Below, one piece after another: positions 37,261 through 45,620 of a stretch of DNA of 64,000 bases (within the stretch, counting starts at the first letter, position 1; each line of letters begins with the position of its first letter). The stretch comes from Pseudomonas akapageensis (GTDB taxonomy: Bacteria; Pseudomonadota; Gammaproteobacteria; Pseudomonadales; Pseudomonadaceae): NCBI RefSeq assembly GCF_011355085.1, contig NZ_VXCP01000035.1:1-64000 (forward strand), read 5' to 3'. The notes beneath the pieces were generated by a model. That model ran no database searches and was not told the DNA's origin. It worked only from the letters and a program-made list of their open reading frames with translations. A program made the position numbers and the translations under genes.

Positions 37261-37857
37261 ATGGCTTTTGAACTGCCGCCGCTGCCTTACGCCCACGATG
37301 CCCTGCAGCCGCACATCTCCAAGGAAACCTTGGAATATCACCACGACAAGCACCACAACACCTACGTCGTGAACCTGAACAACCTGGTGCCAGGCACCGA
37401 GTTCGAAGGCAAGACCCTGGAACAAATCGTCAAGACTTCTTCGGGTGGCATCTTCAACAACGCCGCTCAAGTCTGGAACCACACCTTCTACTGGAACTGC
37501 CTGGCGCCAAACGCCGGCGGCCAACCTACCGGTGCCCTGGCTGACGCCATCAACGCTGCATTCGGTTCCTTCGACAAGTTCAAGGAAGAGTTCAGCAAGA
37601 CCTCGATCGGCACCTTCGGTTCCGGCTGGGGCTGGCTGGTGAAGAAAGCTGACGGTTCCCTGGCCCTGGCCAGCACCATCGGCGCCGGCAACCCGCTGAC
37701 CAACGGCGACACCCCGCTGCTGACCTGCGACGTCTGGGAACACGCCTACTACATCGACTACCGCAACCTGCGTCCGAAGTATGTAGAAGCGTTCTGGAAC
37801 CTGGTGAACTGGAAATTCGTCGCTGAGCAATTCGAAGGCAAAACCTTCGTCGCCTAA
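37261..37857 (+). CDS. sodB: Superoxide dismutase, iron type
   Basis: A 198-residue iron superoxide dismutase. Metal ligands occur in YHHDKHHNTYV (His), VWNHTFYW (His) and CDVWEHAYYIDYRN (Asp and His). The usual Fe-type residues AQVWNHTF and GSGWGWL are present. The ATG follows TTAGGAG. Its promoter region is long (190 bases). In pseudomonads this gene is favoured by iron sufficiency through PrrF small RNAs, not assessed here. PAO1 homologue PA4366, next to bifA as here. Confidence 0.96.
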   Translation: MAFELPPLPYAHDALQPHISKETLEYHHDKHHNTYVVNLNNLVPGTEFEGKTLEQIVKTSSGGIFNNAAQVWNHTFYWNCLAPNAGGQPTGALADAINAAFGSFDKFKEEFSKTSIGTFGSGWGWLVKKADGSLALASTIGAGNPLTNGDTPLLTCDVWEHAYYIDYRNLRPKYVEAFWNLVNWKFVAEQFEGKTFVA

Positions 37858-37871
37858 GCGAAGCTGCACCG

Positions 37872-37900
37872 AAAAAACCCGGCCTGGCCGGGTTTTTTTT
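37872..37900 (+). terminator. Terminator of sodB
   Basis: AAAAAACCCGGCC, then a stem partner GGCCGGGTTTTTTTT, 15 bases past the sodB stop. Confidence 0.9.
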
Positions 37901-38065
37901 CGCCTGCACCACTGCGCTTGCCCCTTGCCGCGCCGCGATACCACGCTAACATCAACCCTCTGGGATAATTGTCGAACCGCGCTCAAGTGGGAGGACGAAC
38001 GACCGACACAGTAAAGGAAGGAATACCTGCACGGCGAACGAGCCTTCCTCTGCTTGATTGTCCCT

Positions 38066-38094
38066 TTGACTGACAACACGGGATTGCCAATACT
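38066..38094 (+). promoter_or_regulatory. Candidate sigma-70 promoter of bifA
   Basis: TTGACT and AATACT separated by 17 bases, about 44 bases before the proposed TTG start. The -35 matches five of six positions and the -10 four of six. Confidence 0.4.
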
Positions 38095-38137
38095 GATGGC
38101 AACTTGACGCTACGAGCATGGATTAAGGAATGCCCAT

Positions 38138-40189
38138 TTGAAGCTGGAACTCAAAAACAGCTTGTCGGTTAAGTTGCTCAGGGTTGTACTGCTGTCGGCA
38201 CTGGTGGTCGGTGTTGTGCTCAGCTGCGCGCAGATCGTGTTCGATGCGTACAAGACCCGTCAGGCCGTCGCCAATGACGCCGAACGCATCCTCGACATGT
38301 TTCGCGACCCATCGACCCAGGCGGTCTACAGCCTGGACCGGGAAATGGGCATGCAAGTCATCGAAGGCCTGTTCCAGGACGATGCCGTGCGCATGGCCTC
38401 CATCGGTCACCCCAACGAAACCATGCTCGCGGAAAAGTCCCGTGCGCCACAGCAGCTGTCGACCCGCTGGCTGACCGACCTGATATTGGGTCAGGAACGC
38501 ACCTACACCACTCAACTGGTCGGGCGCGGGCCCTACAGCGAGTACTACGGTGACTTGAGCATCACCCTGGACACAGCCACCTACGGCCAGGACTTCATCG
38601 TAAGTTCAGTGATCATCTTCATTTCCGGCGTGCTGCGTGCCCTGGCCATGGGCCTGGTGCTGTACCTGGTCTATCACTGGCTGCTGACCAAGCCCTTGTC
38701 GAAGATCATCGAGCACCTGACCCAGATCAACCCCGACCGCCCCAGCCAGCACCAGTTGCCATTGCTCAAGGGCCATGAGCGGAACGAGCTGGGGATCTGG
38801 ATCAATACCGCCAATCAGCTGCTGGCCTCTATCGAACGCAACACGCACTTGCGCCACGAAGCGGAAAACAGCCTGCTGCGCATGGCCCAGTACGATTTCC
38901 TCACCGGTTTGCCGAACCGCCAGCAACTGCAACAGCAACTGGACAAGATTCTGGTCGACGCCGGCCGCCTGCAGCGGCGCGTGGCCGTGCTTTGCGTGGG
39001 CCTGGACGACTTCAAGGGTGTCAACGAACAATTCAGCTACCAGACCGGCGACCAATTGCTTCTGGCCCTGGCCGATCGCCTGCGCGCCCACAGTGGCCGC
39101 CTCGGCGCGCTGGCAAGGCTGGGCGGCGACCAGTTCGCCCTGGTCCAGGCCGACATCGAGCAGCCCTATGAAGCCGCCGAGCTGGCCCAAAGCATCCTCG
39201 ACGACCTGGAAGCGCCCTTCGCCCTCGATCATCAGGAAATCCGCCTGCGCGCTACCATCGGCATCACCCTGTTCCCCGAAGACGGCGACAGCACCGAGAA
39301 GCTGCTGCAAAAAGCGGAACAGACCATGACCCTGGCCAAGACCCGCTCGCGCAACCGCTATCAGTTCTATATCGCCAGCGTCGACAGTGAAATGCGCCGC
39401 CGTCGCGAGCTGGAAAAGGACTTGCGCGAGGCCTTGAACCGCAACCAGCTGTACCTGGTCTATCAGCCCCAGATCAGCTACCGCGATCTTCGCGTGGTCG
39501 GTGTCGAAGCCTTGATTCGCTGGCAGCACCCGGAACATGGTTTCGTTCCGCCGGACCAGTTCATTCCGCTGGCCGAACAGAACGGCAGCATCATCGCCAT
39601 TGGCGAATGGGTGCTCGACCAGGCCTGCCGTCAGTTGCGCGAATGGCATGACCAGGGCTTCAGCGAACTGCGCATGGCGGTCAACCTGTCCACGGTGCAG
39701 CTGCACCACAGCGAGCTGCCACGCGTAGTCAACAATCTGCTGCAGATCTATCGCCTGCCGCCGCGCAGCCTGGAGCTGGAAGTCACCGAAACCGGCCTGA
39801 TGGAAGACATCAGCACCGCCGCCCAGCACCTGCTGAGCCTGCGCCGCTCCGGTGCACTGATCGCCATTGACGACTTCGGTACCGGCTATTCGTCCTTGAG
39901 CTACCTCAAGTCATTGCCGCTGGACAAAATCAAGATCGACAAGAGTTTCGTCCAGGACCTGATCGACGACGATGACGACGCCACCATCGTGCGTGCCATC
40001 ATCCAACTGGGCAAAAGCCTGGGCATGCAGGTCATCGCCGAAGGCGTGGAGACCGCGGAACAGGAGGCCTACATCATTTCCGAGGGTTGCCACGAAGGAC
40101 AGGGTTACCTCTACAGCAAGCCACTGCAGGCTCGCGAACTGATCGCATTTCTGAGGCAGGCCGAACGCAGCCGGGCTTCCATCAGCTGA
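38138..40189 (+). CDS. bifA: c-di-GMP phosphodiesterase BifA
   Basis: A 683-residue membrane protein with two N-terminal membrane segments (about 14-34 and 154-180) around a periplasmic sensor, then a degenerate GGDEF domain with GGDQF at 329-333, and a full EAL domain with VEAL at 456-459 and DDFGTGYSSL. BifA hydrolyses c-di-GMP and opposes SadC in P. aeruginosa. The start is TTG at 38138 with AAGGA eight bases upstream. There is no usable ATG nearby in frame. Two tiny reading frames precede it (38118 and 38130); the second ends in the TTG as TTGA. This suggests tight translational control. Confidence 0.92.
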   Translation: MKLELKNSLSVKLLRVVLLSALVVGVVLSCAQIVFDAYKTRQAVANDAERILDMFRDPSTQAVYSLDREMGMQVIEGLFQDDAVRMASIGHPNETMLAEKSRAPQQLSTRWLTDLILGQERTYTTQLVGRGPYSEYYGDLSITLDTATYGQDFIVSSVIIFISGVLRALAMGLVLYLVYHWLLTKPLSKIIEHLTQINPDRPSQHQLPLLKGHERNELGIWINTANQLLASIERNTHLRHEAENSLLRMAQYDFLTGLPNRQQLQQQLDKILVDAGRLQRRVAVLCVGLDDFKGVNEQFSYQTGDQLLLALADRLRAHSGRLGALARLGGDQFALVQADIEQPYEAAELAQSILDDLEAPFALDHQEIRLRATIGITLFPEDGDSTEKLLQKAEQTMTLAKTRSRNRYQFYIASVDSEMRRRRELEKDLREALNRNQLYLVYQPQISYRDLRVVGVEALIRWQHPEHGFVPPDQFIPLAEQNGSIIAIGEWVLDQACRQLREWHDQGFSELRMAVNLSTVQLHHSELPRVVNNLLQIYRLPPRSLELEVTETGLMEDISTAAQHLLSLRRSGALIAIDDFGTGYSSLSYLKSLPLDKIKIDKSFVQDLIDDDDDATIVRAIIQLGKSLGMQVIAEGVETAEQEAYIISEGCHEGQGYLYSKPLQARELIAFLRQAERSRASIS

Positions 40190-40271
40190 AACCTCCCCTC
40201 CTGCGCCGTGCGTCCCTGGCAAGCACAGGGATAGCGGCGCAAAGATTTAATCCAGCTACCCCTTTACAGAA

Positions 40272-40290
40272 AATGCATATCTTTCGCATT
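40272..40290. promoter_or_regulatory. Candidate Fur box before the imelysin cluster
   Basis: AATGCATATCTTTCGCATT, 16 of 19 positions matching the palindromic variant AATGCGAATnATTCGCATT that I recall for pseudomonad Fur boxes. It lies about 60 bases before the first imelysin start, between it and bifA. Confidence 0.6.
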
Positions 40291-40349
40291 ATGTCGCAGT
40301 TTCGCGTGTGCATGCACACCTGTTCAATCTCTCGACGCAGGATTTCGAC

Positions 40350-41678
40350 ATGATTCGTATGCCTCTGGCCACCGCCAGTCTGCTGGCCATTGCCATTTCA
40401 CTCGCCGGCTGCGGCGATAGCAAGGACAAGGCTGCTGCACCTCAAGCGCCAACCCCGACTGCCAGCGCTGCCGCAGCGACCGGCGCAATCGACGAAGCGG
40501 CGGCCAAGGCCGTCGTTGCGCACTACGCCGATATGGTCTTTGCCGTCTACAGCGACGCCGAATCCACCGCGAAAACCCTGCAAACCGCTATCGACGCCTT
40601 CCTGGCCAAGCCGAACGACGAAACCCTGAAAGCCGCCAAGGCCGCCTGGATTGCCGCTCGCGTACCTTACCTGCAGAGCGAAGTGTTCCGCTTCGGCAAC
40701 ACCATCATCGACGACTGGGAAGGTCAGGTTAACTCCTGGCCGCTGGACGAAGGCCTGATCGACTACGTCGACAAGGGCTACGAACACGCCCTGGGCAACC
40801 CTGGCGCCACTGCCAACATCATCGCCAATACGCAAGTACAGGTCGGCGAAGACAAGGTCGACGTCAAGGACATCACCCCTGAGAAACTCGCCAGCCTCAA
40901 CGAGCTGGGCGGTTCCGAAGCCAACGTCGCCACCGGCTATCACGCCATCGAATTCCTGCTCTGGGGCCAGGACCTGAACGGCACCGGCCCGGGTGCAGGC
41001 GCGCGCCCCGCTTCGGACTACCTGACAGGCGCTGGCGCGACCGGCGGCCACAACGACCGTCGTCGTGCCTACCTCAAGGCCGTGACCCAGCTGCTGGTCA
41101 AGAATCTGGAAGAGATGGTCGGTAACTGGAAGCCGAACGTGGCCGACAACTATCGCGCCACCCTGGAAAAGGAACCGGCTGAAACCGGCCTGCGCAAAAT
41201 GCTGTTCGGCATGGGCAGCCTGTCGCTCGGCGAACTGGCTGGCGAACGCATGAAGGTTTCCCTGGAAGCCAACTCGCCAGAAGACGAGCAGGATTGCTTC
41301 AGCGACAACACCCACAACTCGCACTTCTACGACGGCAAAGGCATTCGTAACGTCTACCTGGGCGAATACACCCGCGTCGATGGCACCAAGATGACCGGCG
41401 CCAGCCTGTCCTCGCTGGTGGCGAAGGTCGACCCGGCGACCGACACGGCCCTGAAGGCCGACCTGGCAGCCACCGAAGCCAAGCTGCAAGTGCTGGTCGA
41501 TCACGCCGCAAAAGGCGAGCACTACGACCAACTGATCGCCGCAGACAACGCTGCCGGCAACCAGATCGTGCGCGATGCCATTGCCTCGCTGGTCAAGCAG
41601 ACCGGATCGATCGAACAGGCGGCGGCCAAGCTGGGTATCAGCGACCTGAATCCGGACAATGCCGATCACGAATTCTGA
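40350..41678 (+). CDS. icmP: Imelysin-family lipoprotein (IcmP/EfeO-like, M75)
   Basis: A 442-residue envelope lipoprotein. The signal ends in LAGC, Cys21, with Gly at +2, so outer-membrane sorting is possible. The imelysin helical bundle carries the GxHxxE motif at 196-201 (GYHAIE), a predicted metal site in EfeO-like iron-binding proteins. PAO1's PA4370 protein is called an insulin-cleaving metalloproteinase. The more recent view is a role in iron uptake. First of four genes behind a candidate Fur box. CAGGA precedes the ATG. Confidence 0.9.
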   Translation: MIRMPLATASLLAIAISLAGCGDSKDKAAAPQAPTPTASAAAATGAIDEAAAKAVVAHYADMVFAVYSDAESTAKTLQTAIDAFLAKPNDETLKAAKAAWIAARVPYLQSEVFRFGNTIIDDWEGQVNSWPLDEGLIDYVDKGYEHALGNPGATANIIANTQVQVGEDKVDVKDITPEKLASLNELGGSEANVATGYHAIEFLLWGQDLNGTGPGAGARPASDYLTGAGATGGHNDRRRAYLKAVTQLLVKNLEEMVGNWKPNVADNYRATLEKEPAETGLRKMLFGMGSLSLGELAGERMKVSLEANSPEDEQDCFSDNTHNSHFYDGKGIRNVYLGEYTRVDGTKMTGASLSSLVAKVDPATDTALKADLAATEAKLQVLVDHAAKGEHYDQLIAADNAAGNQIVRDAIASLVKQTGSIEQAAAKLGISDLNPDNADHEF

Positions 41679-41694
41679 TCAGCGGTGTTTGCAG

Positions 41695-41723
41695 AAAGGC
41701 GGCCTTTGGGTCGCCTTTTTTTG
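41695..41723 (+). terminator. Terminator after the first imelysin gene
   Basis: AAAGGCG and CGCCTTT flank a 10-base loop, followed by T6. This sits before the REP pair, so the downstream di-haem gene may use another promoter or read-through. Confidence 0.75.
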
Positions 41724-41740
41724 TGCCCGCGTTGCGGGCA

Positions 41741-41812
41741 ATCGCTGGCAAGCCAGCTCCCACAGAGATATCAGGACATTCTCTGTGGGAGCTGGCTTGC
41801 CAGCGATGAGGC
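41741..41812. repeat. REP pair (family 2)
   Basis: ATCGCTGGCAAGCCAGCTCC faces CTGTGGGAGCTGGCTTGCC (then AGCGATGAGG), between two genes of the imelysin cluster. Confidence 0.85.
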
Positions 41813-41910
41813 CCTCACAGACACCACACAAATGCAAACCCCTCTTATTCAAACCCCCCGACCCTGCTAAGCTTGCACGCCCGAATTCGCTCGACCTTTC
41901 AGGACGCCCG

Positions 41911-43338
41911 ATGCCTTCCCTGCCTCTTCCCTTGTCTGTTCTCCTGCTGGCCCTCAGCCTGGCAGGGTGCGATGACACCTCGCGCTTCACCAAGGCCGAG
42001 CCAGGGGAAGCGCTCGCCGGAGGCCGCTCAACGGTTGGCCAGCATGATCGCAAGGCCTTTTCCATGCCCTCGGCCAATCTTTCGCCGATGCGGCGCCTGG
42101 ATTTCAGCGTCGGCGACAGCTTCTTCCGCAACCCCTGGGTGATCGCCCCTTCGACGACCACTGCCCGTGATGGCCTCGGCCCGTTGTTCAACACCAACGC
42201 CTGCCAGAATTGTCATATCAGGGACGGGCGCGGACGCCCACCGAATCCGAACTCCAACAACGCCGTCTCCATGCTGGTGCGTCTGTCGATCCCCAACGAC
42301 GCCCTCTACGCCAGCATCATCGAACAACAAGGCGTGGTGCCCGAGCCGACTTATGGCGGACAGTTGCAGGATATGGCCGTGCCGGGTGTCGCCCCCGAAG
42401 GCAAGGTCCGCGTCGATTACACGCCAGTGACCGTGACGTTCAAGGACGGGACACAGGTCGAACTGCGCCAGCCTCAGTTGCAGATAACCCAACTGGGCTA
42501 TGGCCCGATGCATCCCGACGCCCGGTTTTCCGCCCGTGTCGCCCCGCCGATGATCGGCCTGGGCCTGCTCGAAGCGATCCCCGAAGACGCGATTCGGGCC
42601 AATGCCGATCCGCAAGACCTCAACAATGACGGCATCAAGGGCCGCACCAACAGAGTCTGGGACGATGCGCTGGGCAAACCGGTGCTGGGCCGCTTCGGCT
42701 GGAAAGCCGGGCAGCCCAACCTCAATCAACAGAATGCCCATGCCTTCAATGGTGATTTGGGCCTGACCACCGGCCTGCTGCCCGTTACCGATTGCACCAG
42801 GGCGCAAACCGACTGCCTGGCCGCGCCCAGCGGCAACGGCCCGCAGGGTGAGCCCGAGGTCAGCGCCAACATTCTGCGGCTGGTGTTGTTCTACACCCGC
42901 AATATCGCCGTGCCGATGCGCAAGGATGTCGATTCACCCCAGGTGCTGGCTGGCAAGCAACTGTTCCACCAGGCAGGTTGCCAGGGTTGTCATATCCCGC
43001 AGTTCAAGACAGGAGCCAATGCTGCCGAACCCGAACAGGCCAATCAGTTGATCTGGCCTTACAGCGATCTGCTGCTCCATGACATGGGGCCGGGTCTGGC
43101 AGACAACCGCACCGAATTTCTGGCCGGTGGCCAGGACTGGCGAACCCCGCCGTTGTGGGGTATCGGCCTGACCGAAACGGTCAGTGGCCACACCCAGTTC
43201 CTGCATGACGGCCGTGCCCGCAACCTGCTCGAAGCCGTGCTCTGGCACGGCGGCGAAGCCCAGGCGGCACAGCAACAGGTTTTGACTTTCAATGCCGAGC
43301 AACGCGAAGCCTTGCTGGCATTTTTGAACTCACTTTAA
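41911..43338 (+). CDS. Di-haem c-type cytochrome lipoprotein (DUF1111)
   Basis: A 475-residue lipoprotein with lipobox LAGC (Cys20) followed by Asp-Asp, which favours inner-membrane retention. Two c-type haem sites occur, CQNCH at 98-102 and CQGCH at 357-361, typical of the DUF1111 di-haem oxidoreductases distantly related to MauG and cytochrome peroxidases. AGGA precedes the ATG. The neighbours are two imelysin-type proteins and DUF1513, so a redox step in iron handling (oxidising or reducing Fe) is plausible but unproven. PAO1 equivalent PA4371. Confidence 0.9.
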   Translation: MPSLPLPLSVLLLALSLAGCDDTSRFTKAEPGEALAGGRSTVGQHDRKAFSMPSANLSPMRRLDFSVGDSFFRNPWVIAPSTTTARDGLGPLFNTNACQNCHIRDGRGRPPNPNSNNAVSMLVRLSIPNDALYASIIEQQGVVPEPTYGGQLQDMAVPGVAPEGKVRVDYTPVTVTFKDGTQVELRQPQLQITQLGYGPMHPDARFSARVAPPMIGLGLLEAIPEDAIRANADPQDLNNDGIKGRTNRVWDDALGKPVLGRFGWKAGQPNLNQQNAHAFNGDLGLTTGLLPVTDCTRAQTDCLAAPSGNGPQGEPEVSANILRLVLFYTRNIAVPMRKDVDSPQVLAGKQLFHQAGCQGCHIPQFKTGANAAEPEQANQLIWPYSDLLLHDMGPGLADNRTEFLAGGQDWRTPPLWGIGLTETVSGHTQFLHDGRARNLLEAVLWHGGEAQAAQQQVLTFNAEQREALLAFLNSL

Positions 43339-43350
43339 AAAGGAGCCGGA

Positions 43351-44415
43351 ATGTTCCGTCCCAAGCTGTTATTCACCAGCCTTGCCGCCCTCGCACTGGG
43401 CGCTTGCTCGCCGCAGGACCCACAAGCCGTGACTAGCGCTGCCATCGCCAAGCAAGTAATTCTGCCGACCTACAGCCGCTGGGTCGAAGCCGACCGGCAG
43501 TTGGCCGTCAGCGCCCTGGCCTTCTGCGAAGGCAAGCAGAGCCTGGACACCGCACGTGCCGATTTCCTCCATGCGCAAAAAGCCTGGGCCGAGTTGCAGC
43601 CACTGCTGATCGGGCCGCTGGCCGAAGGCAATCGCTCCTGGCAAGTACAGTTCTGGCCGGACAAGAAAAACCTGGTCGGCCGTCAGGTCGAACAAATGGT
43701 CAACAGCGACAAGCCGACCGATGCATCGCTCCTGGCCAAGTCCAGCGTGGTGGTGCAAGGCCTGTCCGCCTATGAGTACATTCTGTTCGACAGCAAGATC
43801 GACATGGCCGACAGCGCCCAGAAAGCCCGCTACTGCCCGCTGCTGACGGCCATTGGCGAACGCCAGAAAGCCCTGGCCGAAGAAATCCTTGCACGCTGGA
43901 ACAGCAACGACGGCGTGCTCGCGCAGATGACCAAGTTCCCCAATCAGCGCTATGCCGACTCCCATGAGGCCATCGCCGACCTGCTGCGCGCCCAGGTCAC
44001 CGGGCTCGATACCCTGAAGAAAAAGCTCGGCACCCCCATGGGCCGCCAGAGCAAGGGCATCGCCCAGCCTTACCAGGCCGAGGCCTGGCGCAGCCAGTCT
44101 TCGCTCAAGAGCCTGGAAGCCAGCCTGACTGCAGCGCAAACCGTCTGGGTGGGTGTCGACAACAAAGGCCTGCGCGGCCTGCTGCCCAAAGAGCAACAGC
44201 CGTTGGCCGACAAGATCGACGCCGCCTATGCCGCTGCGCTGAAGCTGCTGGCCGGCAATCAACACACCCTGACCGACCTGCTCGCCGATGACGCCGGCCG
44301 CCAGCAACTCACTGACATCTACGAAAGCCTCAACGTCGTCCATCGCCTGCACGAGAGCGATCTGGCCAAGGCGCTGGGCATTCAGCTGGGCTTCAACGCC
44401 AACGATGGTGACTGA
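43351..44415 (+). CDS. Second imelysin-family lipoprotein
   Basis: A 354-residue envelope lipoprotein with lipobox LGAC, Cys19, then Ser-Pro, which would allow outer-membrane sorting. It has the imelysin helical fold but only weakly keeps GxHxxE: the corresponding region is VVVQGLSAYEYILFDSK. So it may be a structural partner of the first imelysin. It starts 12 bases past the di-haem gene and its stop is 2 bases before the DUF1513 ATG. PAO1 equivalent PA4372. Confidence 0.87.
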   Translation: MFRPKLLFTSLAALALGACSPQDPQAVTSAAIAKQVILPTYSRWVEADRQLAVSALAFCEGKQSLDTARADFLHAQKAWAELQPLLIGPLAEGNRSWQVQFWPDKKNLVGRQVEQMVNSDKPTDASLLAKSSVVVQGLSAYEYILFDSKIDMADSAQKARYCPLLTAIGERQKALAEEILARWNSNDGVLAQMTKFPNQRYADSHEAIADLLRAQVTGLDTLKKKLGTPMGRQSKGIAQPYQAEAWRSQSSLKSLEASLTAAQTVWVGVDNKGLRGLLPKEQQPLADKIDAAYAAALKLLAGNQHTLTDLLADDAGRQQLTDIYESLNVVHRLHESDLAKALGIQLGFNANDGD

Positions 44416-44417
44416 TC

Positions 44418-45515
44418 ATGCTTAGGCGCCAGGTTCTCGCACTGGGTAGCTTGCTGCTCAGCGCCGTCACACTGGGCGGCTGGACGTTCTTTCGCGGCAA
44501 GGACAGCAGCCCCCTGCTGCTCTCGGCCCGTGACGACAGCGACGGCAAGCACTATGCCGTCGGCTACCGCCTGGACGGCACCCGGGTGTTCGCCACCGCG
44601 GTCGGCCAGCGTTGCCACGACATCATCAATCACCCGCAACTGCCGATCGCGTTGTTCGTCGCCAGACGCCCTGGCACCGAAAGCTACCTGATCGATTTGC
44701 GGGACGGTCGTCTGTTGCAGACGATCGCCTCGCAACCGAACCGGCACTTCTACGGCCATGCGGTCATCCACAAGAGCGGCGAGTGGCTTTACGCCACTGA
44801 AAATGACACCACCGATCCCGGCCGGGGCGTGCTCGGTGTCTACCGCTTCGAGGGTGAGCGCCTGAACTACAGCGGCGAAATCAGCACCCACGGCATCGGT
44901 CCGCACCAGGTGTCCTGGCTGCCCGATGGCGAAACCCTGGTGGTGGCCAACGGCGGGATTCGCACCGAAGCCGAAAGCCGTGTGGAAATGAACCTGGATG
45001 CCATGCAACCCAGCCTGGTGCTGATGCACCGGGATGGAACTTTGCTGAGCAAGGAAAACCTAAATCAGCAGATGAACAGCGTGCGTCATCTGGCCATTGC
45101 CAGTGACGGCACCGTGGTTGCGAGCCAACAGTTCATGGGGGATGCCCATGAGACCGCCGAGTTGTTGGCGATCAAGCGCCCCGGGGAGGCGTTCCAGGCC
45201 TTTCCGGTCGCCGAGCATCAACTGCAGGCCATGAATCACTATACCGCCAGCGTGGCGATCCACAGCGAGCTGCGGCTGGTGGCATTGACCGCGCCCAGGG
45301 CCAATCGCTTTTTCATCTGGGACCTGGACACGGCTGCAGTACGCCTGGACGCGCCATTGCCCGATTGCGCCGGGGTCGGTGCGGTCAAGGATGGTTTTGT
45401 CGTGACCTCGGGCCAGGGTCGCTGCCGCTTCTACGACTGCCGGCAGCAAGCACTGCTGGCAAAACCATTGGAGTTGCCGGCAGGCCTCTGGGACAACCAT
45501 CTGCATCTGGTCTGA
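44418..45515 (+). CDS. DUF1513 periplasmic beta-propeller protein
   Basis: A 365-residue exported protein with a hydrophobic N-terminus (MLRRQVLALGSLLLSAVTLGG). The rest has propeller-type repeats (DGTRVFATAVGQRCHDI, GEWLYATENDT, HQVSWLPDGETLVVANGG). DUF1513 genes recur beside imelysin and di-haem genes in pseudomonads. It completes the four-gene cluster; the ligand is unknown. No clear transmembrane permease is encoded in the cluster. PAO1 equivalent PA4373. Confidence 0.88.
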   Translation: MLRRQVLALGSLLLSAVTLGGWTFFRGKDSSPLLLSARDDSDGKHYAVGYRLDGTRVFATAVGQRCHDIINHPQLPIALFVARRPGTESYLIDLRDGRLLQTIASQPNRHFYGHAVIHKSGEWLYATENDTTDPGRGVLGVYRFEGERLNYSGEISTHGIGPHQVSWLPDGETLVVANGGIRTEAESRVEMNLDAMQPSLVLMHRDGTLLSKENLNQQMNSVRHLAIASDGTVVASQQFMGDAHETAELLAIKRPGEAFQAFPVAEHQLQAMNHYTASVAIHSELRLVALTAPRANRFFIWDLDTAAVRLDAPLPDCAGVGAVKDGFVVTSGQGRCRFYDCRQQALLAKPLELPAGLWDNHLHLV

Positions 45516-45620
45516 AAAAGACGCCGGGCAATGGACTTCCCGGCGGTCGCTAAATGAGTGATATTCGGCAATGGCGTGCCTTTCGCGCCTGCCAAGAACT
45601 GACTTCCAAGGAACTGGAAT

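Noticed and set aside
40398..41669. 423-codon minus-strand frame opposite the imelysin gene
   Set aside because: Gene on the plus strand has a lipobox and GxHxxE; the antisense frame has none.
44418..44450. LRRQVL N-terminus of the DUF1513 protein as a twin-arginine signal
   Set aside because: The Arg pair lies at the very start but the S/T-RR-x-F-L-K pattern is absent; an ordinary hydrophobic signal is as likely.
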